Source: Methyloligella sp. (GTDB lineage: Bacteria > Pseudomonadota > Alphaproteobacteria > Rhizobiales > HXMU1428-3). Taken from it: 64,000 bases of DNA. How positions within the stretch are numbered: the first letter of the stretch is position 1; every line of letters begins with the position of its first letter. The notes beneath the pieces are model-generated. The model had not been told where the DNA came from and did no database searches. It saw only the letters and a list, made by a program, of their open reading frames with translations. Below are positions 27,331 to 36,186 of the stretch, piece by piece. The DNA lies in the NCBI GenBank assembly GCA_021604645.1, contig BQJJ01000014.1, positions 1 to 64,000 on the forward strand, read 5' to 3'. Made by a program: the position numbers and the translations under genes.

Positions 27331-27591
27331 AGCGCGGCTGCTAGTGCGGATGCTCTGTGGGCATCTGAAGCAAAGAAAAGGCAACTTGAAGCGCAACTAA
27401 GTGAGTGCGATTGCTTCATACAGGTTTCTGGTGGGAAACCTGAAGGTCCACTAAAAAAGGCAACCTGAAGGAGCTTTGCGGCGGTTGTTAGTGCGGATGC
27501 TCTGTGAGTATTTGAAGTTAAGAAAAGACAACTGAAGCGCAACTAAAACAGCGCGGTTGCTGGTGGGCAACCTGAAGCGCAACTAAAAGAG
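27331..27591 (+). repeat. cluster of nested R2 hairpin repeats
   Basis: Four R2 units lie side by side. Three are interrupted in the hairpin loop by another R2-like unit: GCGGCTGCTAGTG opens at 27333 and its right arm GGCAACTTGAAGCGC comes only after an inserted GGATGC...GCATC unit; the same happens twice more up to 27548. The last unit (27551-27591) is simple. It fills the gap between the Smr gene and the PF12118 gene. Confidence 0.85.
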
Positions 27592-27595
27592 TCTT

Positions 27596-28459
27596 ATGAT
27601 ACTAAGTAGTGCTGGCTTTGCACCTAACCTTACTGGTCAAAATGGATTTCAATCCAAAAGTAGTGGTGAAGGTGGAGAGCAAAATAAAAGTACAGAACGA
27701 CTAAACAGTCAGGTCAATATCCAAAACGCTACAGAGCAAACTCTCTCTAGCGCAGTCTCTCCTGTTGTCAAATCAGAGAGCCTACAAAACAATCAAAATA
27801 AAAACATCAATAAACAAGCAATAGATAGCTCTCAATCGGCTCAGCTCTCAAAGCAAAATTCAAGCCCGCTAGCGGCTCCTGCAGAAGCATCCAGCAAATC
27901 TAAAGCTGACGATACTGAAGCAGTAGAAGAAAGCGGTCCAGAAGATCCTCAAGAACTAACTGAAGAAGAACAAAAACAAGTTGATGAATTAAAAAAGCGA
28001 GACGCTGAAGTGCGCGCCCATGAACAAGCACACGCAGCAGTTGGTGGCTCCTATGCCAGTGCGCCGACCTATGAATTTCAGACGGGACCTGACAATAAAC
28101 AATATGCAGTAGGCGGTGAAGTTCAAATTGATGCAGCCCCTGTTCCAAATGACCCCAAAGCAACTATAGAAAAAATGGACATTGTCATCAGAGCAGCACT
28201 AGCTCCGCAAGAGCCCTCAGCCCAGGATAAGAAGGTCGCTGCTGAAGCACAAAAAAACAGATCAGAAGCCCAAGCCGCATTGGCCAAACAACAACAATCC
28301 GAACTGGGCGGTGATGATGAAGATGAAAGCCTGAAGGCTCAAACCACCAAATCAGAAGAGTTAAAAAAGGAAGCTGAAAACAAAGCTGCTAATAATAATG
28401 ATCAAATACTTTCCGCCATTTTAGCCTACAATTCTGCCTCAAATTTAGGCATTGGTTAG
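27596..28459 (+). CDS. putative metalloprotease, PF12118 (SprA-related) family
   Basis: The 287-residue protein has a long Gln/Ser/Asn-rich N-terminal part, a Glu-rich acidic stretch (about 105-130), then the domain with VRAHEQAHAAVGGSYASAPTYEF, holding a zinc-protease-like HExxH motif, and YAVGGEVQIDAAPVPNDP. The family is annotated as a putative metalloprotease but activity is not well established. No signal peptide is seen. Its ATG follows an R2 cluster by a few bases; an R2 copy also follows downstream. Confidence 0.75.
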   Translation: MILSSAGFAPNLTGQNGFQSKSSGEGGEQNKSTERLNSQVNIQNATEQTLSSAVSPVVKSESLQNNQNKNINKQAIDSSQSAQLSKQNSSPLAAPAEASSKSKADDTEAVEESGPEDPQELTEEEQKQVDELKKRDAEVRAHEQAHAAVGGSYASAPTYEFQTGPDNKQYAVGGEVQIDAAPVPNDPKATIEKMDIVIRAALAPQEPSAQDKKVAAEAQKNRSEAQAALAKQQQSELGGDDEDESLKAQTTKSEELKKEAENKAANNNDQILSAILAYNSASNLGIG

Positions 28460-28583
28460 ATTTCCTGCACATATTTTAAGAGATCATTCCGATCTAACTC
28501 ATTCACACTTCACAACAAAAAAACTATGGCTTATAGAGAAAGAAATGAGAGTTTCTTCAGTATAGAAAGTCCCTGTTTTCATA

Positions 28584-28622
28584 GGGGTTGCCTTGTGGGC
28601 AACAGAAGGAGCTTCTAAAAGA
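28584..28622 (+). repeat. R2 hairpin repeat before lipase gene
   Basis: GGGTTGCC, loop TTGTG and GGCAACAG form the stem, followed by the trailer AGAAGGAGCTTCTAAAAG. It stands about 15 bp before the start of the lipase-like gene; the actual ribosome binding site there seems to be GGAG just after the repeat. Confidence 0.8.
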
Positions 28623-28637
28623 GTGGAGTAAAAAGTA

Positions 28638-29690
28638 ATGTTAAATGTCACCGATCAGGTTTTAACAAAAGGTAATTCATCTCTGAGGTCAAAGGGTACA
28701 TATCGGCCAAATAACAGCCGAGATAAATTTTCACTCGATAGTTTTACAACACCGTCTTTCAGTTACAAAAAAGCACTCTCACTCGCAGAAGCCAGCAAAC
28801 TAGCCTATGAAAATGAATCGATAATAAAAACCACAGCTGAAACTGGTTGGGGTTTTTCAAATTGCGATTTTATTACTGTCGGCAGCACGCAACTTTTCGT
28901 GGCTCAAACAGAGAATATCATCTTGGTAGCGTTCAGAGGAACGCAAAGCAATCTGGAAGATTGGCTTGGCAATATGGATATTCGCACCGTCTCTAAAACT
29001 TATGGCAATGTCCATAAAGGCTTTGAAGCTCACTATGTAAATATCAAGCAACAGTTAGAGACAATCCTTTCAAATTCAAATGCAGCAAATAAATCCATCT
29101 GGTTAACAGGTCATAGTTTAGGCGGCGCCATTGCAACCATCGCAGCAGCTGAACTTATGTCTAGCTATGTCATTTCAGGCATTTATACCTTTGGCCAGCC
29201 TCGCGTTGGTTTTGAAGGTTTGAGAACATTCATGGAAACCAATTATGCCGATAATTTTTTCCGGTTTGTAAACCAAGATGATCCAATCACTTTACTCCCC
29301 TGGAAAGGTGCAAGAGATTGGCAGGATGTTGGAAATCTCATTCATATGAGCGGAACAACAGCCATTTCACCGTCCATTCAAAAGTCTAGCAAGGTTGCTG
29401 GCGGTGCACCATCTCTGAGCCCAACAGAGTTTCAAAATCTTCTAAAAACCATCACGAAATTCAAGCAAGAGCTAAAAGCAAAACGCTCAAGCTTCACCCG
29501 CCCAAAATTGCGCGATAAGCCAGTTGATTACAAATGGCCAATGGACAACACAAACAAATATAAAAAGATAAAAGAAACAAAGATGAAAAACTTCGGCCAA
29601 ATGAAAGGCCAATATCTAAGCGTAGACGACCACAGCCTAGATAATTACATAGCTGCGCTACATAAGCTTAGTCTGATTCAGGTTTCTTAA
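28638..29690 (+). CDS. class 3 lipase family protein
   Basis: The 350-residue protein has an alpha/beta-hydrolase lipase class 3 domain: LVAFRGTQSNLEDWLGN, the nucleophile elbow GHSLGGA (Ser160), FGQPRVG and FRFVNQDDPITLLP with the likely catalytic Asp, and a His in LIHMSG. No signal peptide is visible, so it is probably intracellular unless exported by another route. The C-terminal 100 residues are basic and unlike the lipase domain. Confidence 0.85.
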   Translation: MLNVTDQVLTKGNSSLRSKGTYRPNNSRDKFSLDSFTTPSFSYKKALSLAEASKLAYENESIIKTTAETGWGFSNCDFITVGSTQLFVAQTENIILVAFRGTQSNLEDWLGNMDIRTVSKTYGNVHKGFEAHYVNIKQQLETILSNSNAANKSIWLTGHSLGGAIATIAAAELMSSYVISGIYTFGQPRVGFEGLRTFMETNYADNFFRFVNQDDPITLLPWKGARDWQDVGNLIHMSGTTAISPSIQKSSKVAGGAPSLSPTEFQNLLKTITKFKQELKAKRSSFTRPKLRDKPVDYKWPMDNTNKYKKIKETKMKNFGQMKGQYLSVDDHSLDNYIAALHKLSLIQVS

Positions 29691-29709
29691 TTCAAAAAAA
29701 GAAAAAGCC

Positions 29710-29744
29710 ATGCTCTTCCACAGAACCGCCTCAAGGAAGAGCAT
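29710..29744 (-). terminator. hairpin terminator between lipase and hslU
   Basis: ATGCTCTTCC and GGAAGAGCAT form a perfect 10-bp stem. On the minus strand it is followed by GGCTTTTTCTTTTTTTG, so it most likely ends the hslV-hslU transcript, although the lipase gene could also use it. Confidence 0.7.
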
Positions 29745-29785
29745 AAGTTAGCTCAAAACTATCTAATTCTAGTACTATCAATCTG

Positions 29786-29874
29786 CCGAAGACGAAAAAC
29801 GTAGGTGCACCGCACCGTCAGCGCCTAGCGCTGCCCTGCGGAGGGCGGGCACTTCGTGCCCATCGCCCGTGAGT
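29786..29874 (+). repeat. R1 structured repeat, copy 3 (diverged)
   Basis: A shorter, diverged copy: GAAGACGAA, a GGTGCACCGCACC part, hairpin C (AGCGCCTAGCGCT), CCCTGCGGAGGG, hairpin D (GGGCAC/GTGCCC) and the tail ATCGCCCGTGAG. It ends 4 bp before the hslU stop codon, between convergent genes. Confidence 0.65.
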
Positions 29875-29878
29875 AAAA

Positions 29879-31192
29879 TTAGAGAATAAACTTCGACAAG
29901 TCGGTGTTTTTCGCCAAGTCGCCAATGTTTTTCTGAACAAAGTCACCATCAATAGTCACGGTGTCTCCATCCATATCAGATGCATTAAAACTCAGCTCAT
30001 CGAGAACCCGCTCCATCACTGTCATGAGACGACGCGCACCAATGTTCTCAACATTCGCGTTCACCGCCACAGCAATATCAGCCAGAGCATCAATGGCGTC
30101 ATCAGTAAACTCGAGGGTTAAGCCTTCCGTTTTCATCAAAGCGGTATATTGCTTGATCAAGCTAGCCTTTGGTTCTGTTAAAATCCGTCTGAAATCATTA
30201 CGCTCAAGCGCTCGAAGCTCGACGCGAATAGGAAGCCGGCCCTGCAGTTCTGGTAACAGATCAGAAGGCTTCGCCACATGAAACGCACCAGAAGCGATAA
30301 ACAGAATATGATCAGATTTCACCGGACCATATTTCGTAGAAACGGTTGTTCCTTCAATAAGTGGTAGAAGATCACGCTGGACGCCCTCACGAGAAACATC
30401 ACCGCCGCGCTCTTGACGAGCACAGATTTTGTCTATCTCATCAAGAAAAACAATGCCGTCATTCTCAACCAGCTCAATGGCTTCTTGAGCAATGGTTTCA
30501 TCATCAATGAGCTTGTCAGATTCTTCTGCAATAAGCAGCTGATAAGAATCGCGAACAGTGGTGCGTTTGGTTTTTGTTTGTCCCTGAAAGGCTTTGCCAA
30601 GCATATCGGTTATATTGATCATGCCCATTTGCGCGCCCGGCATACCAGGAATATCAAAGTGCGGCATGCCGCCACCAGTGTCAGCAACTTGCACATCAAT
30701 CTCTTTTTCATCGAGTTGACCATCACGAAGTTTCCGGCGGAAATTCTCACGTGTCTCTGGTTTGGCGTCTTCACCAACTAAGGCATCAAGCACTCGTTCT
30801 TCCGCATTAACATGCGCCTTGGCTTTGACTTCAGCACGCTTTTCATCGCGAATAATACTAATGCCAGCTTCAACCAAATCCCTAACGATTTGATCAACAT
30901 CCCTCCCAACATAGCCAACTTCAGTAAACTTCGTGGCTTCGATTTTGATAAAAGGAGCGTTTGCTAATTTCGCAAGACGGCGTGAGATTTCTGTTTTACC
31001 AACACCCGTTGGGCCGATCATCAGAATGTTTTTAGGCAAAACCTCTTCGCGCATCTCATCGTCAAGCTGCTTGCGTCTCCAACGATTACGAAGCGCAATC
31101 GCAACGGCGCGCTTGGCAGCAGCCTGGCCAATGATATGGCGGTCAAGTTCTGAAACAATTTCTTTTGGTAAATAATCTTTAGATTTTGTCAT
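29879..31192 (-). CDS. hslU: ATP-dependent protease ATPase subunit HslU
   Basis: HslU is the AAA+ unfoldase that feeds substrates to the HslV peptidase. The protein has the N-terminal [32 protein letters not shown], Walker [10 protein letters not shown], the GYVGRD pore motif and Walker [11 protein letters not shown], with the C-terminal sensor and [23 protein letters not shown]. Length 437 is typical. Here it is separated from hslV by a membrane protein gene in the same direction. Confidence 0.97.
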   Translation of the reverse strand: MTKSKDYLPKEIVSELDRHIIGQAAAKRAVAIALRNRWRRKQLDDEMREEVLPKNILMIGPTGVGKTEISRRLAKLANAPFIKIEATKFTEVGYVGRDVDQIVRDLVEAGISIIRDEKRAEVKAKAHVNAEERVLDALVGEDAKPETRENFRRKLRDGQLDEKEIDVQVADTGGGMPHFDIPGMPGAQMGMINITDMLGKAFQGQTKTKRTTVRDSYQLLIAEESDKLIDDETIAQEAIELVENDGIVFLDEIDKICARQERGGDVSREGVQRDLLPLIEGTTVSTKYGPVKSDHILFIASGAFHVAKPSDLLPELQGRLPIRVELRALERNDFRRILTEPKASLIKQYTALMKTEGLTLEFTDDAIDALADIAVAVNANVENIGARRLMTVMERVLDELSFNASDMDGDTVTIDGDFVQKNIGDLAKNTDLSKFIL

Positions 31193-31213
31193 GGATAAGT
31201 CTAAACGCGTCCT

Positions 31214-32302
31214 TTAATTGGCAACAGGAGGAAGTTTTTCAAAGAATTTTTGAGATGGTAAAAGTGAAAACAAGGCTTTGCGCAAGCTATACCAGCCTGT
31301 GCCGAGAGAGAGAATAAGAGCGGCTATTAAGATCATAGTAATGATCAAAGCAGCATTTCCTTCAAGATCGAATTTATAAATAATAAATCCAAGCGCTGCT
31401 GCTGCATAACCAAGAGACGATATAAGCAAAGCACGGCGATCAATGATGAGTGCGACAAGTGAGAACAGCACGAACATGGAAAGAACAATGACGACCATTA
31501 AATTAGGATTTGTCTCAGCTGTTGCTTCGTTGGCTGAAATCAATGGCTGCAAGCTCGTCCATAAAACGGAATGAGTGATGATAGGAGCAGCCAACAAATG
31601 CAGCCAAAAACCCTGGTCACTGGTTCGCTTGGTGCGATGCGGGTCTTGAACGTCAAACCACATAGCTGCTGCAAAAACCGAAAGACCAATTGCTAAGGTT
31701 ACCCAGCGCAAATAAGGAGTGATAATATCTTTACCAATCAGGGCCATGGAGCCAGCAAGGAAAAATACCGCAATGGAACCAGCAAACAATAAAACAGAAA
31801 AAGGTAATTTAAACCGAAGGAAAAATGCACCCATCGCAATAACACCAAGGCCACATATGGAAATTATACCAAGCGGCGTTGCTTTGTTTGCATTTTCTAG
31901 AAACAGAAACTCATAGCCATTAATCAAACTGTGCGAAACAAAATAAGCAAAGAAAATCGCAATGATAATACTTGGAAAATTGATACGTTTGTAAGCGGTG
32001 AGCCACTCACCAAGAAGCCAAAAAATCAGAACAGCAGTGACAGGAGCGACAAAGTTCATAAAGTCATCTCCCTTGCCAACAAGAGCAACCGCATATTTCA
32101 AGGCAAAGCCTAAAATGGCAACCCCCATGCCAATGAAAATATCATTGAAAGAGCGAAAAAATCGCGGTGCTTCATCTTCTACAGTTTGTGAGTGAGAAGC
32201 TGATGCAGCTTCAGGAGATGCGAGTGACTTTAATTCTTTCAATTGAGCATCAGTGATGATGCCATCTTGAACGGCTTTCGCCAATTGGGCTTCATTCAGC
32301 AT
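31214..32302 (-). CDS. multi-pass membrane protein inserted between hslV and hslU
   Basis: This 362-residue protein has about eleven hydrophobic segments after a soluble N-terminal part of about 60 residues ([23 protein letters not shown]), which resembles the short helical lead of DUF2157-like membrane proteins. I cannot give a function. ATG 32302 is preferred over the TTG at 32317: it follows GGAGAG and overlaps the hslV stop region by 11 bp, suggesting translational coupling. hslU starts 21 bp after its stop. Confidence 0.7.
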   Translation of the reverse strand: MLNEAQLAKAVQDGIITDAQLKELKSLASPEAASASHSQTVEDEAPRFFRSFNDIFIGMGVAILGFALKYAVALVGKGDDFMNFVAPVTAVLIFWLLGEWLTAYKRINFPSIIIAIFFAYFVSHSLINGYEFLFLENANKATPLGIISICGLGVIAMGAFFLRFKLPFSVLLFAGSIAVFFLAGSMALIGKDIITPYLRWVTLAIGLSVFAAAMWFDVQDPHRTKRTSDQGFWLHLLAAPIITHSVLWTSLQPLISANEATAETNPNLMVVIVLSMFVLFSLVALIIDRRALLISSLGYAAAALGFIIYKFDLEGNAALIITMILIAALILSLGTGWYSLRKALFSLLPSQKFFEKLPPVAN

Positions 32303-32852
32303 CGAGGCTCTCCACAATCACATTATCATTGGTATAAACACAAATTTCACACGCAATCTTCATGGCGCGCCGCGCAATGTCTTCAGCGCTTAAATCTTGA
32401 TCAGCCAACGCTCTTGCAGCAGACAAGGCATAATTACCGCCAGAACCAATGCCCATCATGCCCTGTTCAGGTTCAAGCACATCACCCGTGCCCGTGAGAA
32501 CAAGTGTTGTTGATTTATCAGCCACAATCATCATAGCCTCGAGGCGGCGCAAATATCTGTCGGTGCGCCAATCTTTGGCCATCTCAACAGCCGCGCGCAT
32601 AAGTTGCCCGGGATATTGCTCCAATTTGCCCTCTAGTCGTTCAAAAAGAGTGAAGGCATCAGCAGTCGCACCTGCAAAGCCGGCAATCACAGAACCATTT
32701 CCAAGAGGACGAACTTTTCTCGCATTCCCTTTAATCACAGTCGCGCCAAGGCTCACCTGGCCATCACCAGCAATCACAACTTTATCACCTTTTCGAACGG
32801 TAACAATGGTGGTGCCTCGCCAACCAGTTGGGTCATTATTCATCTCGGACAT
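32292..32852 (-). CDS. hslV: ATP-dependent protease subunit HslV
   Basis: HslV is the threonine peptidase of the HslUV complex. After a 13-residue propeptide the mature N-terminus [20 protein letters not shown] carries the catalytic Thr. Further family features are the [22 protein letters not shown] and [17 protein letters not shown] segments. Length 186 is normal. It leads the hslV-membrane protein-hslU operon. Confidence 0.97.
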   Translation of the reverse strand: MSEMNNDPTGWRGTTIVTVRKGDKVVIAGDGQVSLGATVIKGNARKVRPLGNGSVIAGFAGATADAFTLFERLEGKLEQYPGQLMRAAVEMAKDWRTDRYLRRLEAMMIVADKSTTLVLTGTGDVLEPEQGMMGIGSGGNYALSAARALADQDLSAEDIARRAMKIACEICVYTNDNVIVESLDAE

Positions 32853-33239
32853 TAAAGGTCCCTCTCAATTAAACACTGTATAGGGGTTATCCCTAGATAT
32901 TGGATGGAAATACGGCAAGGTCAAGGACTTGGCCAGATAAAAAGTTAGATAGATTAAGGTCTAAACCTAAAATCAGAGCTATTTATAGATTAGTTTCTTG
33001 TCCTGCAACAATGAAAAAGCCTAAAAATTAATTATTTACCAAATTTACTGGGTTATCACAAAGACAGAGTAACAAACTATATGATATGTAAGGTCTAAAT
33101 TTAGAGCACAATCCGACCGGAGTACAACGAGGATCGGTAAAAATGTGCGCCAAACAAATGACTAGAGCATTCAATCGGTTCCATTTGAAAAGATTATGCT
33201 CTAGCTATGGGGCTTAGACCCTATTCGGAGAAGAGTGAA
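32853..33239. other. 387-bp divergent region hslV-hisB
   Basis: This gap must hold the promoters for the hslV operon and for hisB. The only structure I can support in it is the TAGAGCAT-type dyad at 33162-33204; an imperfect CCGACC/TCGG hairpin around 33113-33138 is weak. Confidence 0.5.
33162..33204. repeat. TAGAGCAT-type dyad element upstream of hisB
   Basis: CTAGAGCAT and ATGCTCTAG form perfect 9-bp arms. The same outer arms are at 13241-13281. The element ends 36 bp before the chosen hisB ATG, so it probably lies in the hisB leader or promoter. Confidence 0.7.
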
Positions 33240-33827
33240 ATGCGATCAGCGACAATAGAGCGTAAAACCAACGAAACAGAGATAAGCACCACCATTAATC
33301 TGGATGGAACAGGTCAATATGACATTGAAACAGGTGTTGGCTTCTTTGATCACATGTTGGAACAATTGGCGCGCCACTCCCTAATGGACATAACACTGCG
33401 TTGTAAAGGTGATTTACACATTGACCAGCACCACACAGTTGAAGATTGCGGCATCGCCATGGGCCAGGCATTTACGAAAGCGCTGGGTGATAAAGCAGGC
33501 ATTACGCGCTATGGTTCATGTGATTTGCCAATGGATGAAACGCTAACACGTGTGGCGCTAGATATCTCTGGCCGGCCGTTTTTAGTGTGGCAAGTTGAGT
33601 TCAGCAAAGACAAAATCGGCGATATGGACACAGAACTCTTCAGAGAATGGTTCCAGGCCTTTCACCAACATGCAGGGATCACATTGCACGTAACAAATCT
33701 TTACGGCGATAACAACCACCACATCGCCGAAAGCAGCTATAAAGCCCTTGCAAGAGCCTTGCGTGTTGCCCTGACTATTGACGAAGCCCAAAAAGATAGA
33801 ATACCTTCAACAAAAGGAACGCTTTAG
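33240..33827 (+). CDS. hisB: imidazoleglycerol-phosphate dehydratase
   Basis: HisB dehydrates imidazole glycerol phosphate in histidine synthesis. The protein has the duplicated His-rich metal motifs: [16 protein letters not shown] / [16 protein letters not shown] and [14 protein letters not shown] / [17 protein letters not shown]. It is the stand-alone dehydratase (195 residues), without the phosphatase domain seen in enterobacteria. ATG 33240 is chosen over 33207 because GGAGAAGAG precedes it and the N-terminus then matches the family ([14 protein letters not shown]). Confidence 0.96.
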   Translation: MRSATIERKTNETEISTTINLDGTGQYDIETGVGFFDHMLEQLARHSLMDITLRCKGDLHIDQHHTVEDCGIAMGQAFTKALGDKAGITRYGSCDLPMDETLTRVALDISGRPFLVWQVEFSKDKIGDMDTELFREWFQAFHQHAGITLHVTNLYGDNNHHIAESSYKALARALRVALTIDEAQKDRIPSTKGTL

Positions 33828-33840
33828 CGCGCAACTACAA

Positions 33841-33880
33841 AGCGCGGTTGCTAGTAAAAATTGAAGGTGCTCTAAAAGAG
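33841..33880 (+). repeat. degraded R2 repeat after hisB
   Basis: AGCGCGGTTGCTAGT is a good R2 left half, but the right arm is altered (AAAAATTGAAGGTGC) before the usual CTAAAAGAG trailer. A further trailer-like piece (GCGCAACTACAAAG) lies at 33828-33843, directly after the hisB stop codon. Confidence 0.65.
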
Positions 33881-33901
33881 TTAAAAAACAAAACAAGCTT
33901 T

Positions 33902-34012
33902 CCGATGAAGGAGCTCAGCCCATTTCGGGCTGAGGGACATGGCGTAGTCCGGTGCTTAGCACCGCCCCTCGGAGGGCCCGCAGCGAAGCTGCGGAATTGC
34001 CCGTGAGAGAGA
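33902..34012 (+). repeat. R1 structured repeat, copy 4
   Basis: A complete copy with hairpin A (CTCAGCCC/GGGCTGAG), a shortened B (GGCGTAGTCC), hairpin C (GGTGCTTAGCACC) and hairpin D (GGCCCGCAGC/GCTGCGG). The tail GCCCGTGAGAGAGAAT runs straight into the ATG of the DUF2628 gene and provides its ribosome binding site. Confidence 0.9.
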
Positions 34013-34014
34013 AT

Positions 34015-34479
34015 ATGCAAACTTATACAATACATGCCCCGATGGAAGATAGCCGCTCATTAGAAGAACGCGCACTAGACTATCAATTCATCAAAGAAGG
34101 CTTTTCAATGTGGGCTGCACTTTTCGGCCCATTTTGGTTACTGATGAAAGGCATGTGGCTTGAAACTCTAGGTTATTTTCTGGCGGCAATCGGCTTGGGC
34201 TTAGCCCTGCAACTGTTAGGCTTCAATGAAGAAGCCATCTCAGCTTTCATATGGGCCGCGAATTTCATATTCGCTCTCTTCGCGCGCGATATTGAGCGAT
34301 TGCATTATGAAAGAAGTGGGTTTAATTTGATCGGAGTGGTCAATGGCAAAACGAAAGATGAGTGCGAAGCCCGCTATTTTCGTTCATCTAATTTTCGTGT
34401 CTTAAACCCAAATGAAACAGATCAAAACAATCAAACTCAAATTCAGACAAACAATAATAAAGAGGTCTTAGAGACATGA
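34015..34479 (+). CDS. DUF2628 membrane protein
   Basis: The 154-residue protein has a cytoplasmic N-terminus and two hydrophobic regions (LFGPFWLLMKGMW and LGYFLAAIGLGLALQLL), with FSMWAALFGPFWLL typical of DUF2628. Function is unknown, but the gene is conserved between hisB and hisH in Rhizobiales. The ORF track extends 63 bp upstream into an R1 repeat; ATG 34015 is chosen because the upstream part is translated repeat. It overlaps hisH by 4 bp (ATGA). Confidence 0.85.
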   Translation: MQTYTIHAPMEDSRSLEERALDYQFIKEGFSMWAALFGPFWLLMKGMWLETLGYFLAAIGLGLALQLLGFNEEAISAFIWAANFIFALFARDIERLHYERSGFNLIGVVNGKTKDECEARYFRSSNFRVLNPNETDQNNQTQIQTNNNKEVLET

Positions 34480-35156
34480 CCTGTGTCATCATTGACTACG
34501 GCTCTGGTAATCTTCACTCCGCACTAAAATCTTTTGAACGAGCATCAAACGAGAGCGGTCTAAATAAATCCATCACCTTAAGCAACAATCCTGATGATAT
34601 CGCCAAAGCGGATCACATCGTGTTACCAGGCGTTGGCGCTTATGCTGATTGTCTAAGTGGTTTGGAGGCGATTGATGGTTTGAAAGACGCGCTTGAAGAA
34701 GCCGTGATTGAAAAGGGTCGCCCCTTTTTCGGCATCTGTGTTGGCATGCAGCTTATGAGCACTGAAGGCCATGAGTATAAAATCTCAAAAGGCTTAAACT
34801 GGATCCCAGGGCTCGTCGAAGCCATAGAACCAAACGACAAACACTTAAAAATCCCCCACATGGGCTGGAACACGCTCTCTGTACGCCCCTTCAGTTGCCC
34901 ACCAGCAACCGGGGCTGATACACACCCTGTTCTTAAAGACATCAAAACAGGTGAAGATGGCCTGCACGCTTATTTTGTCCATAGTTATCACTTCATACCA
35001 GATAACCCAGCGCATATTTTAGCCACTACAGAGTATGGCGGCGAAATCACAGCGATGGTGGCTAGAGATAATATGATCGGCACCCAGTTCCACCCAGAAA
35101 AGTCTCAGACCCTGGGCTTAAAGCTGATCAGCAATTTCTTAGGGTGGAAGCCATAA
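34476..35156 (+). CDS. hisH: imidazole glycerol phosphate synthase glutaminase subunit
   Basis: HisH releases ammonia from glutamine for HisF. The class I glutaminase features are present: the start VIIDYGSGNLHS, LPGVGAY, the nucleophile GICVGMQLM and the FHPEKSQ histidine-glutamate pair near the C-terminus. Length 226 is slightly above average because of an insertion (PFSCPPATGADTHP). Translation is coupled to the DUF2628 gene. Confidence 0.96.
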   Translation: MTCVIIDYGSGNLHSALKSFERASNESGLNKSITLSNNPDDIAKADHIVLPGVGAYADCLSGLEAIDGLKDALEEAVIEKGRPFFGICVGMQLMSTEGHEYKISKGLNWIPGLVEAIEPNDKHLKIPHMGWNTLSVRPFSCPPATGADTHPVLKDIKTGEDGLHAYFVHSYHFIPDNPAHILATTEYGGEITAMVARDNMIGTQFHPEKSQTLGLKLISNFLGWKP

Positions 35157-35239
35157 GTGATTAGCCCATTGCATATCAATGCTTTCCAAGCTACAAGCTA
35201 AGCCTTAAAACTATAACCCCCTAATAAATAGGCTAGCCT

Positions 35240-35965
35240 ATGATACTTTTCCCTGCGATTGATCTTAAAGATGGAAACTGTGTGCGCTTGATTAAAGGCG
35301 AGATGGACCAGGCAACTGTGTTTAATGAAAGCCCTGCAAACCAGGCCAAACAGTTTGAAGATCAAGGCTTTGAATATCTGCATATTGTGGATTTGAATGG
35401 CGCCTTTGCAGGGGAACCAGTTAATGGCGGCGCGGTTGATGAAATTTTGGCGGCTATCAAAATGCCGACCCAGTTGGGTGGTGGCATCAGAGATTTAAAA
35501 ACCATTGAGATGTGGTTGGAAAAAGGCATCAGCCGGGTGATCTTAGGTACCGTCGCCGTGAAAGATCCTGAGCTCGTTATTGAAGCATGCAAAAAATTTC
35601 CAGGGAAAATTGCAGTAGGCATTGATGCAAAAGACGGGTTCGTGGCTGTAGAAGGCTGGGCCGAAGTTTCTGAACTCAGCGTCATTGAGCTGGCGAAAAA
35701 GTTTGAAAACGCCGGCGTAGCAGCGATTATTTATACAGACATTGCAAGAGACGGCATCTTGGCAGGGCTGAATATGAAATCAACAGTTGAGCTTGCCAAT
35801 GCGGTCTCCATTCCAGTGATTGCTTCAGGTGGTCTGGCTTCAATTGATGATATTCATGAACTGAAAAAGCCAGAAAATGCGATCTTGGAAGGTGCCATCT
35901 CAGGCCGCGCCCTCTATGACGGTCGCCTCGACCCAGCAGAAGCCTTAGCTGTGCTGAAAGCATAA
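35240..35965 (+). CDS. hisA: phosphoribosylformimino-5-aminoimidazole carboxamide ribotide isomerase
   Basis: HisA is the TIM-barrel isomerase before IGP synthase in histidine synthesis. It begins with [20 protein letters not shown] (catalytic Asp in AIDLKDG), and has [27 protein letters not shown] and the second-half [15 protein letters not shown] (catalytic Asp) and [11 protein letters not shown] phosphate motif. Length 241 is standard. Confidence 0.97.
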   Translation: MILFPAIDLKDGNCVRLIKGEMDQATVFNESPANQAKQFEDQGFEYLHIVDLNGAFAGEPVNGGAVDEILAAIKMPTQLGGGIRDLKTIEMWLEKGISRVILGTVAVKDPELVIEACKKFPGKIAVGIDAKDGFVAVEGWAEVSELSVIELAKKFENAGVAAIIYTDIARDGILAGLNMKSTVELANAVSIPVIASGGLASIDDIHELKKPENAILEGAISGRALYDGRLDPAEALAVLKA

Positions 35966-35999
35966 TTTTCAAGCACTGAAAAAAATATAAATTATCTAT

Positions 36000-36111
36000 A
36001 CGAAGAAGGAGCATTGCCCTTTTTGGGCAATGGGACATGGCAGCGCTAGCTGCCCGGCGCGTTGCGCCGCACCTCGTAGGCCTGAGCGTAGCGAGGAATA
36101 GCCGTGAGAGA
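36000..36111 (+). repeat. R1 structured repeat, copy 5
   Basis: Hairpin A is a different allele, CATTGCCC/GGGCAATG, shared only with copy 6 at 37114. Hairpin B is GGCAGC/GCTGCC, C is GGCGC/GCGCC, followed by ACCTCGTAGG instead of CCCTCGGAGG, a short D (CTGAGCGTAGCGAGG) and the tail AATAGCCGTGAGAGA. Confidence 0.9.
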
Positions 36112-36186
36112 AAATAAACTTTCTTTCATAATGTATTCCTGTAAATTAAAAGTCAGGTTTAATGATATTGGTTCGGGGATTGATGA

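Noticed and set aside
27285-27542. Minus-strand ORF over the R2 cluster
   Set aside because: Its repeated SDAHRASAL-type strings are translations of nested R2 units; no ribosome binding site.
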